Position numbers and translations under genes: made by a program. From Blastococcus aurantiacus (GTDB lineage Bacteria > Actinomycetota > Actinomycetes > Mycobacteriales > Geodermatophilaceae): a stretch of 64,000 bases of DNA. The notes under the pieces were generated by a model. The model was not told the origin of the DNA. It searched no databases and saw nothing but the letters and a program-made list of their open reading frames with translations. The stretch is from assembly GCF_900102425.1 (NCBI RefSeq), contig NZ_FNBT01000001.1, forward strand, positions 248,001 through 312,000, read 5' to 3'. Below, one piece after another: positions 53,062 through 64,000 of the stretch; the stretch's first letter is position 1, and each line of letters starts with the position of its first letter.

Positions 53062-53235
53062 TTGCGGGCGCCGCTGGAGAATTGCGCGACGCACAGCTGG
53101 ACGAGCCAAGTGCGCACCCGGGATCCGGCAACGTTCCGGGACCACGTGCTGGGCCGGATCGCGTGGGCCTCCTCCATCGATCCGCTGTTCGGCGAGCGCC
53201 TCCGCGCGAAGGCGGAGCTGGTCGACTGGTCCTGA
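53062..53235 (+). pseudogene. Possible C-terminal remnant of a reverse-transcriptase gene
   Basis: A 57-codon frame ending in TGA 53233-53235 reads RDPATFRDHVLGRIAWASSI, then DPLFGERLRAKAELVDWS. This resembles the extreme C-terminus of retron/UG-type reverse transcriptases, where FRDHVLGRIAWV...NPxRGxxLRxxFDxIDW is common. No start codon with a ribosome site, no polymerase motifs and no YADD box exist upstream; the frame simply fades into non-coding sequence. The similarity is from memory of the family, and the piece is short, so this is tentative. If right, it is the scar of a lost mobile or defence gene. Confidence 0.35.
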
Positions 53236-53269
53236 GCGGCCGATCACGCAGTGGCCCGCGCGACACAGG

Positions 53270-54004
53270 TCAGAGCACCAGTCCGAGCCCACCGTCGACG
53301 AGCAGTGTCTGGCCGGTGGCGTACCGGGCGCCGATGAGGCCGACGCAGGCGTCGGCGATGTCGTCGGGCGTCGCGACCCGCTTGAGCGGAGCCATCGCCG
53401 TCACGCCCTCCTTGACCGCGTCCCAGGTCTCGGTCCACGGCGTCGCCACGAGACCGGGGGCCACCGCGTTGACCCGGACCCCGCCGCCGGCGTGCTTCGC
53501 GAGGAGCGTCGTCAGGTGGTCGACGGCTGCCTTCGACACGGCGTAGGGCAGCGAACTGCCCGTCTGGCGGATGCCGGCGATCGAGGTGATGTTGATGATC
53601 CAGCCGTCCTCGGCGGCCCGAAGCAACGGCAGCGCGGCCTGGGACACGAGGAAGGTCCCCACGACGTTGACGCCCAGCACGCGGTTCCAGTGGTCCACCG
53701 TGACGCCGTCGATGTCGGCGAGCGGGACGTCCGCCGTGACCGCGGCGTTGTTGACCAGCCCGTCGAGCCGTCCCCACCGATCCCGGGCCGCCCCGACCAG
53801 CGCGTGTGCCGTGCTGGGGTCGGAGATGTCCCCCTGCACGTAGCAGGCCTCTCCCAGCTCACCCGCCAGCCGTTCCCCTGCCTCCACGGAGGAAGCGGAG
53901 TTGACGACGATCCGAGCGCCGGCGGCCGCCAGCCTGCGGGCGACGGCCTCGCCGATGCCGCTGCTCGATCCGGTGACGATGACGACGTGGCCGGTGAGAT
54001 CCAA
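53270..54004 (-). CDS. SDR-family oxidoreductase
   Basis: A 244-residue classical short-chain dehydrogenase. The coenzyme motif is VVIVTGSSSGIGEAVARRLA near residue 8, and GRLDGLVNNAAV supplies the NNA motif. The catalytic serine is in WIINITSIAGIRQTG, with tyrosine and lysine in LPYAVSKAAVDHL near 150. VRVNAVAPGLVATPW and GQTLLVDGGLGLVL close the fold. Such proteins reduce ketones or oxidise alcohols with NAD(P)H; the substrate is not evident. The TTG at 54004 is chosen because AGGGAG precedes it at proper spacing and homology begins there (LDLTGHVVIVTG). Confidence 0.85.
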   Translation of the reverse strand: MDLTGHVVIVTGSSSGIGEAVARRLAAAGARIVVNSASSVEAGERLAGELGEACYVQGDISDPSTAHALVGAARDRWGRLDGLVNNAAVTADVPLADIDGVTVDHWNRVLGVNVVGTFLVSQAALPLLRAAEDGWIINITSIAGIRQTGSSLPYAVSKAAVDHLTTLLAKHAGGGVRVNAVAPGLVATPWTETWDAVKEGVTAMAPLKRVATPDDIADACVGLIGARYATGQTLLVDGGLGLVL

Positions 54005-54156
54005 GGGGGCTCCCTGAGGTGGTCGGTCAGTGTGCGAGATCCGAACCCGAGTCTGCGACCACGTCAACACCGGGCGGGAGCCGACCTGTGGACAACCGCC
54101 TCGCCCGCCACCACGCGGCGGCATGCTCGCCTCCTCGACGACGACGGAGGTGCGCG

Positions 54157-54696
54157 GTGCGGCAGACGGTGACCGACCAGTGGGGTGACGGATGGAAGGC
54201 ACGGGCGCGGCACGTGCGCGGGGCCGGGACGACGCCGCCGCGTCCCGGCCCGGACGCCGACCGGATGCGCCGGCGGCTGGAGGCGGCGCTGGAGCGGTAT
54301 CCGGCTCCCCTCGTGGCGTCGGCGACCACGGACGTGCGGGACGCGGCCGCACCCATCAGCGACCCGGTCGACGCGGAGCTGGCGGAGTTCCGGCACCAGT
54401 GGCACCGGCCGGGCACCACGGTCTGGGTGGGCCTCGACGCCGGCCCCGCGCTCCTGCGTGAAGGGCTGGCTCGGCTGCGTACGCCGAGGTCGGGCACGTG
54501 GGAGGTGGGGCTGGTCGCCCGGGGTCGCTTCCGGCGCTGGGCCCGGTGGCAGGTGTCCGGGGACGAGGCAGCGGTGGAGGTGCTCGCCGCCGTGACCGCC
54601 GCCGTGGCCGCCGGCCGCGTGCCGGATCCGGTCGGGGCAACGCTCGTGGAGGTGGTCGACCACCGGCCGCCGTTCCGGCCGCAACCGGTTCCCTGA
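54157..54696 (+). CDS. Hypothetical 179-residue protein
   Basis: A soluble, tryptophan- and arginine-rich protein of unknown function. The N-terminal half is charged (QWGDGWKARARHVRGAG, DADRMRRRLEAALERYPAPL). The second half has GTTVWVGLDAGPALLREGLARL and VSGDEAAVEVLAAVTAAVAAG. No membrane segment or catalytic motif is recognised. The GTG at 54157 follows GGAGGTGCGC, a good ribosome site. The last seven codons are written by the left arm of a strong stem-loop, and the gene converges on uvrA. Confidence 0.6.
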   Translation: MRQTVTDQWGDGWKARARHVRGAGTTPPRPGPDADRMRRRLEAALERYPAPLVASATTDVRDAAAPISDPVDAELAEFRHQWHRPGTTVWVGLDAGPALLREGLARLRTPRSGTWEVGLVARGRFRRWARWQVSGDEAAVEVLAAVTAAVAAGRVPDPVGATLVEVVDHRPPFRPQPVP

Positions 54697-54730
54697 GCCC
54701 GCCGGGCGGGTCGGAACCGGTTGCGGCCGG
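54675..54730. terminator. 18-bp perfect stem-loop between a hypothetical gene and uvrA
   Basis: Bases 54675-54692 (CCGGCCGCAACCGGTTCC) and 54713-54730 are perfect reverse complements. The 20-base loop holds an inner GC dyad (CCCGCC/GGCGGG). It overlaps the last codons of the plus-strand gene and lies nine bases after the uvrA stop. It should terminate transcription in both directions. Confidence 0.85.
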
Positions 54731-54738
54731 CCGGCGCG

Positions 54739-57630
<2,892 letters not shown>

Positions 57631-57790
57631 GTGATCCCTGTCGGTCGCTGGGTGGATGTCGCAACGTGCTGGTGCGTGCAGAGCGTGCCGGGGGACGCCG
57701 CCGTACTGCTGGCTCCAACGCCTCCGCTCGCCGTGGTCGTCCGCCTCCGCGGTGTGACCTGCGCCCGGCCACGGTGCACGGGCGCCGGAC

Positions 57791-59296
57791 TCAGGTCGCG
57801 GCGGCCGCGGTCTCGGTGGAGCCGGTCGCGGTGGGGTCGAAGACGGGCGCGTAGCGGCGCCACGGGAGCCGGCGTTCCAGCTCTCCGGCCAGCCAGAGTA
57901 GTCGTCCCTCGGCACCCGGGGGGCCGACGAACTGGACGGCGACCGGCGGCCCCGTGGGGCGGCTCGCGGCCGGGAGCACGGCGGCGGGGAGACCTGCCAG
58001 ATTCCACGCCGCGGTCCACGGCGCCCAGCGCGCGTTGGCGGTGATGTTGGCCAGGAACGAGCGCTCGTGCCAGAGGCGGGCGGGCAGCGGCGGGCCGGTG
58101 GTCACCGGGGTGAGCAGCACGTCGACGTCCTCGAAGAACTCGACCATCCGGGCACGGAACCGCTCCTGGGTGCGCGGACGCACCAGCCCCAGCCGGCGGA
58201 CCAGGCGGCCCAGCCGGGCGTGGGTGCGGCTGCGCGGCTGCAGCTCCGAGCGGTCGATGCCCAGGACGGCGGCGTCGTCCTCGGCGCCGGCCATCCAGCG
58301 CACCAGCGCACCGGCGGCCGCGCCCGGCGTGATCGGTGGGTTGCGGCGCACGACGGTGTGCCCGGCTGCCTCGAGCTCGGCCACCACGGCGTCGAGAGCC
58401 GCCCGCGTGGCGGCGTCCGCACCCACGCCGGGCACCGGCGACCGGGTGCTCACGGCGATGCGGAGCGGACGGTCGGGCGCGGGCGGAGGCTCGGGGGTCT
58501 CCCCCGCCAGGACGGCGTGCGCGATGGCGAGGTCGGCGACCGTCGTGGCCAGCGCACCGTTGACGGCCATGCCCGACCAGTCGTCGGCACCGATCCCGCC
58601 GGGGACGACGCCGCGGCCGGGCTTCAGCGTGACCAGGCCGCACGCCGCGGCCGGCAGCCGCAGGGAACCCATGCCGTCGTTGCCGTGCGCGATGGGGACC
58701 GAGCCCGAGGCGACGGCCGCGGCGCTGCCCCCGGAGCTGCCGGCCGGGGACAGCGCGGTGTCCCAAGGGTTCCGGCTCACGGTGCCCGGCCCGTCGGTGG
58801 CGGCGTAGAGGCACAACTCCGGGGCGCGGGTGATGCCGACGACGACCGCCCCGGCCTTGCGCAGCCGGGTGACGACGGGGTGGTCCCTGCGCTCGGGCTC
58901 GCCGCGGCGGGCCGGGGAGCCGTCCGTGCAGGTCTCCCCCGCCACCGCCACGTTGTCCTTGATCGCGACCGGCACGCCGGCCAGCGGGAGGGCGAACCGG
59001 GTGAGGCTGGCATCCACGGCGGCGGCCTCGGCCAGCGCGGCCTCCCGCCGGACGACCCGGAAGGCGCCGATCCGGCCCTCGACCTCCTCGATGTGATCGA
59101 GGTGCGCGCGGACGACGTCGACGGCGGTGATCTCCCCCGAGCGGACCCGGGCGGCGATCTCCGCGGCCGGGAGGCCGACCAGCGAGGGGTCGCTCGGCCC
59201 GTCGAACTCCCCGGCCCACGGCACCGGCCGTCCCGTCGACCCGTTCCCGGCCCGCATGACGATCGGGGGGAGGCCGAGACCTCCGCTAGCGTCCAT
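57791..59296 (-). CDS. Amidase (amidase signature family)
   Basis: A 501-residue amidase-signature hydrolase that cleaves carboxamides. The catalytic lysine is in [18 protein letters not shown] near residue 85. The cis-serine is in [16 protein letters not shown] near 160, and the nucleophile serine in [17 protein letters not shown] near 185, in place of the more common GTDxGGSIRxPA. [12 protein letters not shown] appears toward the end. It lacks a signal peptide. ATG 59296 is preferred; GTG 59317 is also possible. It is divergent from the metallo-hydrolase gene. The amide substrate cannot be predicted; it has no GatB neighbour, so it is not the tRNA amidotransferase subunit. Confidence 0.88.
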   Translation of the reverse strand: MDASGGLGLPPIVMRAGNGSTGRPVPWAGEFDGPSDPSLVGLPAAEIAARVRSGEITAVDVVRAHLDHIEEVEGRIGAFRVVRREAALAEAAAVDASLTRFALPLAGVPVAIKDNVAVAGETCTDGSPARRGEPERRDHPVVTRLRKAGAVVVGITRAPELCLYAATDGPGTVSRNPWDTALSPAGSSGGSAAAVASGSVPIAHGNDGMGSLRLPAAACGLVTLKPGRGVVPGGIGADDWSGMAVNGALATTVADLAIAHAVLAGETPEPPPAPDRPLRIAVSTRSPVPGVGADAATRAALDAVVAELEAAGHTVVRRNPPITPGAAAGALVRWMAGAEDDAAVLGIDRSELQPRSRTHARLGRLVRRLGLVRPRTQERFRARMVEFFEDVDVLLTPVTTGPPLPARLWHERSFLANITANARWAPWTAAWNLAGLPAAVLPAASRPTGPPVAVQFVGPPGAEGRLLWLAGELERRLPWRRYAPVFDPTATGSTETAAAAT

Positions 59297-59345
59297 GCCT
59301 GGACCGTAACGGCGCACGCCGACACTTTTCGAACGGAGGCCGGAG

Positions 59346-59999
59346 ATGAGCTCCTACACCGGGAACGTCGAGGTCGGTGGGGCGCCCGACGTCCGGGAGC
59401 TGCCCGGGCTCACCGTCCGCAAGCTGGCGGTCAGCGAGATGGCGAACAACGCCTACCTGCTCACCTGCACGGCCACCGGCGAGGCCCTCCTCGTCGACGC
59501 CGCGGCCGAGCCGGAGGCGCTGCTCGCGCTCGTGGGCGACGCCCCGCTGCGCACCGTCGTCACCACGCACGGGCACTGGGACCACCACCGCGCGCTCCCC
59601 GACGTCGTGGCCGCGACCGGCGCGGTCACCGTCGCGCACCCGGCCGATGCCGCCGACCTGCCCGTCCCGGTCGAGCGGCCGGTCGAGCACGGCGACACCG
59701 TCACCGTCGGCGACCAGGTGCTGGAGGTCGTGCACCTGCGCGGGCACACGCCCGGCAGCATCGCGCTGGTCTGGCGAGGGGGCGGCACGCACGTCTTCAC
59801 CGGCGACAGCCTGTTCCCCGGGGGCGTCGGCAACACCCAGAAGGACGCCGCCCGCTTCACCAGCCTGATCGACGACGTCGAGCAGCGGCTCTTCGGCACG
59901 CTGCCCGACGACACCTGGGTCTACCCCGGCCACGGCGGCGACACGACGCTCGGCGCCGAGCGCCCGAGCCTCCCGGAGTGGCGCGCCCGCGGCTGGTGA
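59346..59999 (+). CDS. Metallo-beta-lactamase-fold hydrolase (glyoxalase II-like)
   Basis: A 217-residue MBL-fold protein. The metal motif HGHWDHH lies near residue 78 (VVTTHGHWDHHRALP), then VVHLRGHTPGSIAL near 138 and VFTGDSLFPGGVGNT near 158, and finally WVYPGHGGDTTLG. This pattern is that of glyoxalase II-like thioester hydrolases rather than antibiotic beta-lactamases. A homologue next to uvrA is common in actinobacteria. The ATG at 59346 has GGAGGCCGGAG before it. No signal peptide; cytoplasmic. Confidence 0.88.
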   Translation: MSSYTGNVEVGGAPDVRELPGLTVRKLAVSEMANNAYLLTCTATGEALLVDAAAEPEALLALVGDAPLRTVVTTHGHWDHHRALPDVVAATGAVTVAHPADAADLPVPVERPVEHGDTVTVGDQVLEVVHLRGHTPGSIALVWRGGGTHVFTGDSLFPGGVGNTQKDAARFTSLIDDVEQRLFGTLPDDTWVYPGHGGDTTLGAERPSLPEWRARGW

Positions 60000-60009
60000 A
60001 CCCCTCCGG

Positions 60010-60318
60010 TCAGGCGGGGGTGGCGTCCGCGTCGTCGTCGTCGTCGTCGAAGGCGGCGGCGAGCTCGTCGGGCGTCCCGGGCAGGTAGAGCGGGAGGATC
60101 GACACGTTCCAGTCGGGCCGGCGCTGGTCGACGCCCACTGCGAGGTCCCAGGCGGCGCGCGCGGTCAGCGGGCCGAAGCAGCCCTCGTCGCCGTCGTCCC
60201 CCACGGCCACCTCGACCAGCCACTGGTCGGAGAGGTCGGCCGCGAGCTCCGCGAAGTCCGGCAGCGCCTCCTCATCGGGTTCGGGGGCATCCGAGAGGAC
60301 GGGGTAGATGAGCGCCAT
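60010..60318 (-). CDS. Hypothetical acidic protein, 102 residues
   Basis: A small acidic protein. It starts ALIYPVLSDAPEPDEEALPDFAELA, continues with QWLVEVAVGDDGDEGCFGPLTARAAWDLAVGVD, and ends with LPLYLPGTPDELAAAF and a run of aspartates. A WD/WNVSILPLYL core suggests a compact fold, but I recognise no family. It has no membrane segment. It converges on the metallo-hydrolase gene with ten bases between stops, and is divergent from the decayed acetyltransferase. Confidence 0.6.
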   Translation of the reverse strand: MALIYPVLSDAPEPDEEALPDFAELAADLSDQWLVEVAVGDDGDEGCFGPLTARAAWDLAVGVDQRRPDWNVSILPLYLPGTPDELAAAFDDDDDDADATPA

Positions 60319-60372
60319 GCCTCACCGTAGAGGGGCGCTGGCGGTCACGCGCCGCCGCCCAGCCTGGCGCGC

Positions 60373-60744
60373 ATGGGCGCCGGAGCAGGCACGGAGGACA
60401 CCCGGTCGATGCGCGAGCGCATGAAGGCCGGCGACCTCCAAGTCGCGGACGACCCCGAGATCGCCGAGGCCGGCGCCCGGGCGCAGGACCTCATGGCCGC
60501 CTGCAACGCGACGTCGGTCCGCCAGGGGCCGCTCCGCCGAGCATGCTGGAGCAGCTCCTCGGCTCGATCGGCGAGGGCACCCAGCTGCCCCCCGGTGTAC
60601 GTCGACCATGGCTCCGACATCACCATCGGCGAGAACACCGTGGTGGGCGCGGGTGCCGTCGTCACGAAGGACCTCCCGGCGAACGTCGTCGCCGTCGGCA
60701 ACCCGGCCCGCGTCGTCCGGCAGCTCGACGACGCCGAGCGCTAG
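60373..60744 (+). pseudogene. Decayed maltose/galactoside O-acetyltransferase (hexapeptide-repeat family)
   Basis: The frame starts with [20 protein letters not shown] and [13 protein letters not shown], as in maltose O-acetyltransferases. It then loses frame: [16 protein letters not shown] appears in another frame from 60543. The first frame resumes at [14 protein letters not shown] near 60590, so two compensating shifts lie between. It next jumps directly to [20 protein letters not shown] and [11 protein letters not shown]. The normal left-handed beta-helix between these, about 80-90 residues with the catalytic histidine, is missing. The remnant is 123 codons against the family's about 190-200. 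It cannot be active. It shares its stop region with the gene on the other strand. Confidence 0.8.
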
Positions 60745-61337
60745 TCGCCCGGCGTCAGCCGTCCGCGGTCCTCGAGACCGCGCAGCTGGTCGCGGAGGTC
60801 GTCGATCCGCGCCGTCTGCCGCCTGCTGGCGAACTCGAGCAGGGCGACCGCGACGACGCCGACCAGAGCGGCGACCAGGACGGCGATCCACCCGAAGCCC
60901 GCCCAGGCGAACCCGATCACCATCACGACGACCGCGGTCACCGTGAGACCGAGGGCGAACCTCCGGGCCCCGCGCTGGAAACGGCCTCCCTTCTCCAGCA
61001 GTGGTCCCCATGCGGCGGGGTCTGCGTCGTCCGGCAACCGGCGACGCCGCACCGCACTGTCGAACTCCCACACCCCTCCGAAGCTGCCGAGCGCCCTGCG
61101 CCTGAGCCAGAAGGCCAGCGCGATGCCGATGAGCGGACCGATCATCGAGGACAGGGGGTCTGCCCAGCCGACGTCGTCGTCCCCGATGGAGCCCTTGATC
61201 GCGAGGAGTGCGGCGTACCAGACCGCCAGCCAGCCGATCACGAGGCCGGTGACGACGAACTGCCTCGTCGTCCGCGGAAGACCGTGGAGCCAGCGCCGGA
61301 AGGCGGCGCCACGTCGGCTGTCGGGGGTGCGGGCCAC
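60741..61337 (-). CDS. Four-helix membrane protein, function unknown
   Basis: A 198-residue protein. Helices are at about residues 25-45, 60-80, 125-145 and 148-168. A basic segment ([27 protein letters not shown]) lies between pairs. A C-terminal helical tail ([24 protein letters not shown]) may form a short coiled coil. No family is recognised. The GTG at 61337 is preceded by GGAGG about ten bases upstream. It converges on the decayed acetyltransferase and lies 44 bases after the peptidase stop in the same direction. Confidence 0.65.
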   Translation of the reverse strand: MARTPDSRRGAAFRRWLHGLPRTTRQFVVTGLVIGWLAVWYAALLAIKGSIGDDDVGWADPLSSMIGPLIGIALAFWLRRRALGSFGGVWEFDSAVRRRRLPDDADPAAWGPLLEKGGRFQRGARRFALGLTVTAVVVMVIGFAWAGFGWIAVLVAALVGVVAVALLEFASRRQTARIDDLRDQLRGLEDRGRLTPGD

Positions 61338-61381
61338 GGCGGCGGCCTCCTTCCTTCCCTCGGCGGGGATCCTGACCGAGT

Positions 61382-63397
61382 TCAGCCGTCGGCGCGAGGC
61401 GCCGCCCCGATCGGGTGCTCGGGATCGACCACCTCGGCCTCGCCCGGTCCCGGGCCCTGCGGTGTCGGGAGCCAGCGCGCCCACCACCGCAGGATGTGCT
61501 CGAAGCGGGCCAGCCGGTGCTTCGGCCGGCCCGACCGGGACAGCTCGTGCCCCTCGCCGGGGAAGAGCAGCAGCTCCGAGGGGACGCCGCGCCGCTTCAG
61601 CTCCACGTAGAGGCGGGCGCCCTGCTCCACCGGGCAGCGCCAGTCCTCCTCGGAGTGGATGACCAGGGTCGGCGTCGTGATCGCGCCGGCGCCGGCCAGC
61701 GCGCTCTGCGCGGCGATGCCTGCTGGGTCGGTGCCCACGTACTGGTCGGCGAAGTACCAGCCGATGTCCGAGGACCCCACGAAGCTCACCGGGTCCAGGA
61801 ACGCCCGCTCGCTGATCGCGGCCGCGAACCGGTCGGTGCGCCCGATCAGCAGGGTGGTCAGGTAGCCGCCGTACGACCCGCCCAGGATGCCCACCCGGTC
61901 GGCGTCCAGAGCCGGGTCGGCCAGCACCGAGTCGAGGAACGCGACGACGTCGTCGGCGTCCAGCCCACCCCAGTCGTGCCGGATGGCCCGCCCGTGCGCC
62001 GAGCCGTAGCCCGACGACCCCCGCGGGTTGCACTGGACCACCGCGTAACCGGCCGAGACCAGGACCTGCGTCTCGTCGAGCAGCGTGCAGCCGTACTGGG
62101 CGAAGGGGCCCCCGTGGATCATCAGCAGCACCGGGTGGGGCCCCGGGCCGGACGGGGTCGTGACCCAGCCGTGCACCGGGTAGCCGTCCGGGGCCGTCGC
62201 CGTCCGCTCCCGCATGCGGTGCAGCCGGCCGGTGCTGCCGAGCTCCGCGCCGAACCCGGTCAGCAGCCGGCGCTCGCCCCCGGAGAGCGCGACGAGCTCA
62301 CCGGAGGAGCGGTCGTGCGCCACGGTGGCCACGACGACACCGCCCCCGACGGCGACGCCGCGCACGGTGAACCGGCCCTCGACGACCACCTCCGGCGCCG
62401 CGCCGTCCAGGGGCACGCGCAGCAGCTCCACCGCACCGCGGCGCTGGATCCCGACGAGGACGGCACCGTCGGCCAGCACCGTCGCGGGCGTCTCGTCGCC
62501 GCGGTGGTCGTGCTCCGGGTCCAGCAGCGGCTGCAGCTCCCCGTCGGCGCCCACCCGGCACGGCACGGCCTGGCGTGCCACGAAGTCGGTGCCCTCGGAC
62601 CCCAGGTCGGGGACGGCGGTCACGACCAGCGTGCCGTCGGGCGCGTAGACCGGGCCGGTGCAGTGCCCGCGGGACCCGGTCAGGCGGCGCAGCCCCGAGC
62701 CGTCGGTCGCGATCTCGTGGACGTCGCGCACCAGGTCCCGGTCGGCGCGGGCGTGGCGGGCCGAGACGAACGCCAGCGCCTGCCCGTCGGGGCGCCACGC
62801 GACGTCGGCGCAGTCGGTGTCGCCGGGCGTCAGCTGCACCGGCTCGGGCAGCGGCGCCGCGTCGTCCCCGCGGGCCGGCGGCAGGTCCAGGAGGAACACC
62901 TGCCTGCGCCGGTCGGTCACCACGCCGACGCCGTCCTCCCGGTACTGCAGGGTCGTGATGAGCCGGGGCGGCTCGGCCTCGGGCCCGACGCCGTCCACCG
63001 TCCCGTACCGGCCGTGCTCCGGGACGCGGGCGACGTAGGCCAGCTGCGCGGAGTCCGGCGACCACACCGGGGTCCCGGCGCCGAGGGGGTGGTCGGTGAG
63101 CCGCCGCGGCTCACCGCCCGCGGTGGCCAGCAGCCAGATCTGCGGCCGGCCGCCGGGCTCGGCGCTCAAGTAGGCCAGCCACCGGCCGTTCGGGGAGAAC
63201 GCCGGGGCGCTGTCCCGGTGCCCGGCGCTGATCGGCCGGGCCGGCGCCGAGGCGTCGGTGGGGACGGCCCAGAGCTGGGCGCGGTACTCGTCGGCCTCGA
63301 GGTCGGGCCGCTCGACGGCGACCACCGCCATGCGGCCGTCCGGCGAGACGGTGGGCACGCCCGGGATGCGCAGCAGCGCGAGGTCGTCAGGGCGCAT
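61382..63397 (-). CDS. S9-family serine peptidase (prolyl oligopeptidase/acylaminoacyl-peptidase type)
   Basis: A 671-residue cytoplasmic peptidase. An N-terminal beta-propeller of WD40-like TolB repeats (about 1-390) includes SPDGRMAVVAVERPD, FSPNGRWLAYLSAE, WSPDSAQLAYVAR and WRPDGQALAFVSA. The C-terminal alpha/beta hydrolase has the nucleophile serine in VGILGGSYGGYLTTLL near residue 510. The likely aspartate is in LVIHSEEDWRCPVEQG, and the histidine in FPGEGHELSRSG. VQCNPRGSSGYGSAHGRAI is another hallmark. It would cleave short peptides or acyl-amino acids. No secretion signal. ATG 63397 opens MRPDDLALLRIPGVPTVS. Confidence 0.9.
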   Translation of the reverse strand: MRPDDLALLRIPGVPTVSPDGRMAVVAVERPDLEADEYRAQLWAVPTDASAPARPISAGHRDSAPAFSPNGRWLAYLSAEPGGRPQIWLLATAGGEPRRLTDHPLGAGTPVWSPDSAQLAYVARVPEHGRYGTVDGVGPEAEPPRLITTLQYREDGVGVVTDRRRQVFLLDLPPARGDDAAPLPEPVQLTPGDTDCADVAWRPDGQALAFVSARHARADRDLVRDVHEIATDGSGLRRLTGSRGHCTGPVYAPDGTLVVTAVPDLGSEGTDFVARQAVPCRVGADGELQPLLDPEHDHRGDETPATVLADGAVLVGIQRRGAVELLRVPLDGAAPEVVVEGRFTVRGVAVGGGVVVATVAHDRSSGELVALSGGERRLLTGFGAELGSTGRLHRMRERTATAPDGYPVHGWVTTPSGPGPHPVLLMIHGGPFAQYGCTLLDETQVLVSAGYAVVQCNPRGSSGYGSAHGRAIRHDWGGLDADDVVAFLDSVLADPALDADRVGILGGSYGGYLTTLLIGRTDRFAAAISERAFLDPVSFVGSSDIGWYFADQYVGTDPAGIAAQSALAGAGAITTPTLVIHSEEDWRCPVEQGARLYVELKRRGVPSELLLFPGEGHELSRSGRPKHRLARFEHILRWWARWLPTPQGPGPGEAEVVDPEHPIGAAPRADG

Positions 63398-63454
63398 GGC
63401 CCGCGACGCTAGTCGGTGCCGGCGGGTCGCCCGGGTGGAGCCCGGCCGGCAGCG

Positions 63455-64000
63455 TCAGGACGGGATGCGCGCGGCGCGGATGGTGCTCACCAGTGCCAGG
63501 CTGCCCAACAACGGGAGCGCCGCGAGCAGGAGCAGGCTGCGGTCCACGCCGAGCGCCTCCCCCACTCCGCCGACGACGGCGGAGCCCACGCCACCGCCCA
63601 CGAGGAAGACCAGCGTGGCGATGCCCAGCGCCACGCCGCGGACGTCGGCCGGGACCGCGTCCCCCACCGCGGCCATGAGGGCCGGCTGACCCAGACCGAA
63701 GGCCAGCGTCACGAGAACCACCGCGGTCACCAGGATCGCCCCCGATCCGCGGGCCGCGCCCAGGGCGGCGACGCCGAGCGCCACCGCGGCGGTCGCGTCC
63801 GAGGTGACGAGGGACCGGGCCGGCCCGAGGCGCGCCAGCAGCGGTCCGGCCAGCCGGGGCGCCAGGAAGCCGGTGACGGCGCTGGGCACCAGCGCCAGCC
63901 CCACCTGCAGCGGGGTCCAGCCGCGCGCGGCGAGGACGGCGGGGACGGCGATGAGCAGCGCGAACCAGGCCGCCGGCACCGCCGAGGCGGCCAGCGCGCT
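63455..64000 (-). CDS. Major facilitator superfamily transporter, C-terminal part (cut by window edge)
   Basis: The visible 181 codons form about five to six membrane helices with short loops. LAGPLLARLGPARSLVTSD is the half-repeated MFS loop motif. AFGLGQPALMAAVGDAVPADVRGVALGIATLVFLVGGG resembles helix 10-11 of drug:H+ antiporters. DRSLLLLAALPLLGSLALVS is the last helix. The start and first half lie beyond base 64000, so the subclass is open. It ends 57 bases before the peptidase start on the same strand. Substrate unknown; efflux is likely. Confidence 0.78.
   Translation of the reverse strand, partial: SALAASAVPAAWFALLIAVPAVLAARGWTPLQVGLALVPSAVTGFLAPRLAGPLLARLGPARSLVTSDATAAVALGVAALGAARGSGAILVTAVVLVTLAFGLGQPALMAAVGDAVPADVRGVALGIATLVFLVGGGVGSAVVGGVGEALGVDRSLLLLAALPLLGSLALVSTIRAARIPS

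Noticed and set aside
59346-59999. Beta-lactamase
   Set aside because: The HxHxDH pattern and following motifs fit glyoxalase II-like hydrolases; there is no signal peptide as periplasmic or secreted lactamases would have.

Overview
The window comes from a very GC-rich actinobacterial chromosome. Third codon positions are almost always G or C, GTG and occasional TTG starts are common, and the gene content is typical of actinomycetes: RbpA, WhiA, OpcA, a DUF881 protein and a SufR-led SUF operon. The combination fits Geodermatophilaceae (Blastococcus, Geodermatophilus or Modestobacter). That placement is an inference from general character and gene order, not from a marker comparison. The DNA is chromosomal and mostly housekeeping. 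I found no rRNA, tRNA, CRISPR array, integrase or intact insertion sequence.

Region 1-8.3 kb: a truncated acyl-CoA synthetase gene at the left edge, a decayed glutaminase gene, a small membrane protein, a short gene broken by an in-frame TGA, and a Sir2 deacylase divergent from aconitase. Aconitase is coupled to an SDR gene, followed by a sirohydrochlorin-chelatase-like gene and a DUF881 membrane protein. Region 8.4-21.5 kb: aminoglycoside-phosphotransferase-fold protein, rhodanese, SnoaL-like protein, ABC exporter, enoyl-CoA hydratase, small HTH protein and ABC-F ATPase on the minus strand. Two very large multi-pass membrane proteins (one with a zinc ribbon) and a GNAT protein lie on the plus strand, facing an MFS transporter.

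Region 21.6-31 kb: the SUF iron-sulfur operon read right to left as sufR-sufB-sufD-Rieske-sufC-sufS-sufU-sufT, with stop/start overlaps or very short gaps, then heme A synthase (ctaA) and heme O synthase (ctaB). Region 31.2-39.7 kb: a plus-strand pentose phosphate cluster tkt-tal-pgi-zwf-opcA-pgl. Region 39.7-52.4 kb on the minus strand: rbpA, secG, an orphan oligopeptide-type binding protein, tpiA-pgk-gap, a membrane diguanylate cyclase, and whiA-yvcK-rapZ-uvrC. Central carbon metabolism is thus split into two opposed blocks that meet at pgl/rbpA.

Region 52.5-64 kb: a small membrane protein behind two Crp-type sites, a possible reverse-transcriptase remnant, an SDR, a hypothetical gene meeting uvrA at an 18-bp perfect stem-loop, an amidase, a metallo-beta-lactamase-fold hydrolase, a decayed sugar O-acetyltransferase, a membrane protein, an S9 peptidase and a truncated MFS gene. 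The only stretch over 300 bases without an intact gene is 52860-53269; it holds the two Crp-type sites and the possible reverse-transcriptase remnant. No clearly new multi-gene system is evident. The most unusual material is the set of decaying genes, the palindromes, the tandem giant membrane proteins and the Crp-type pair.
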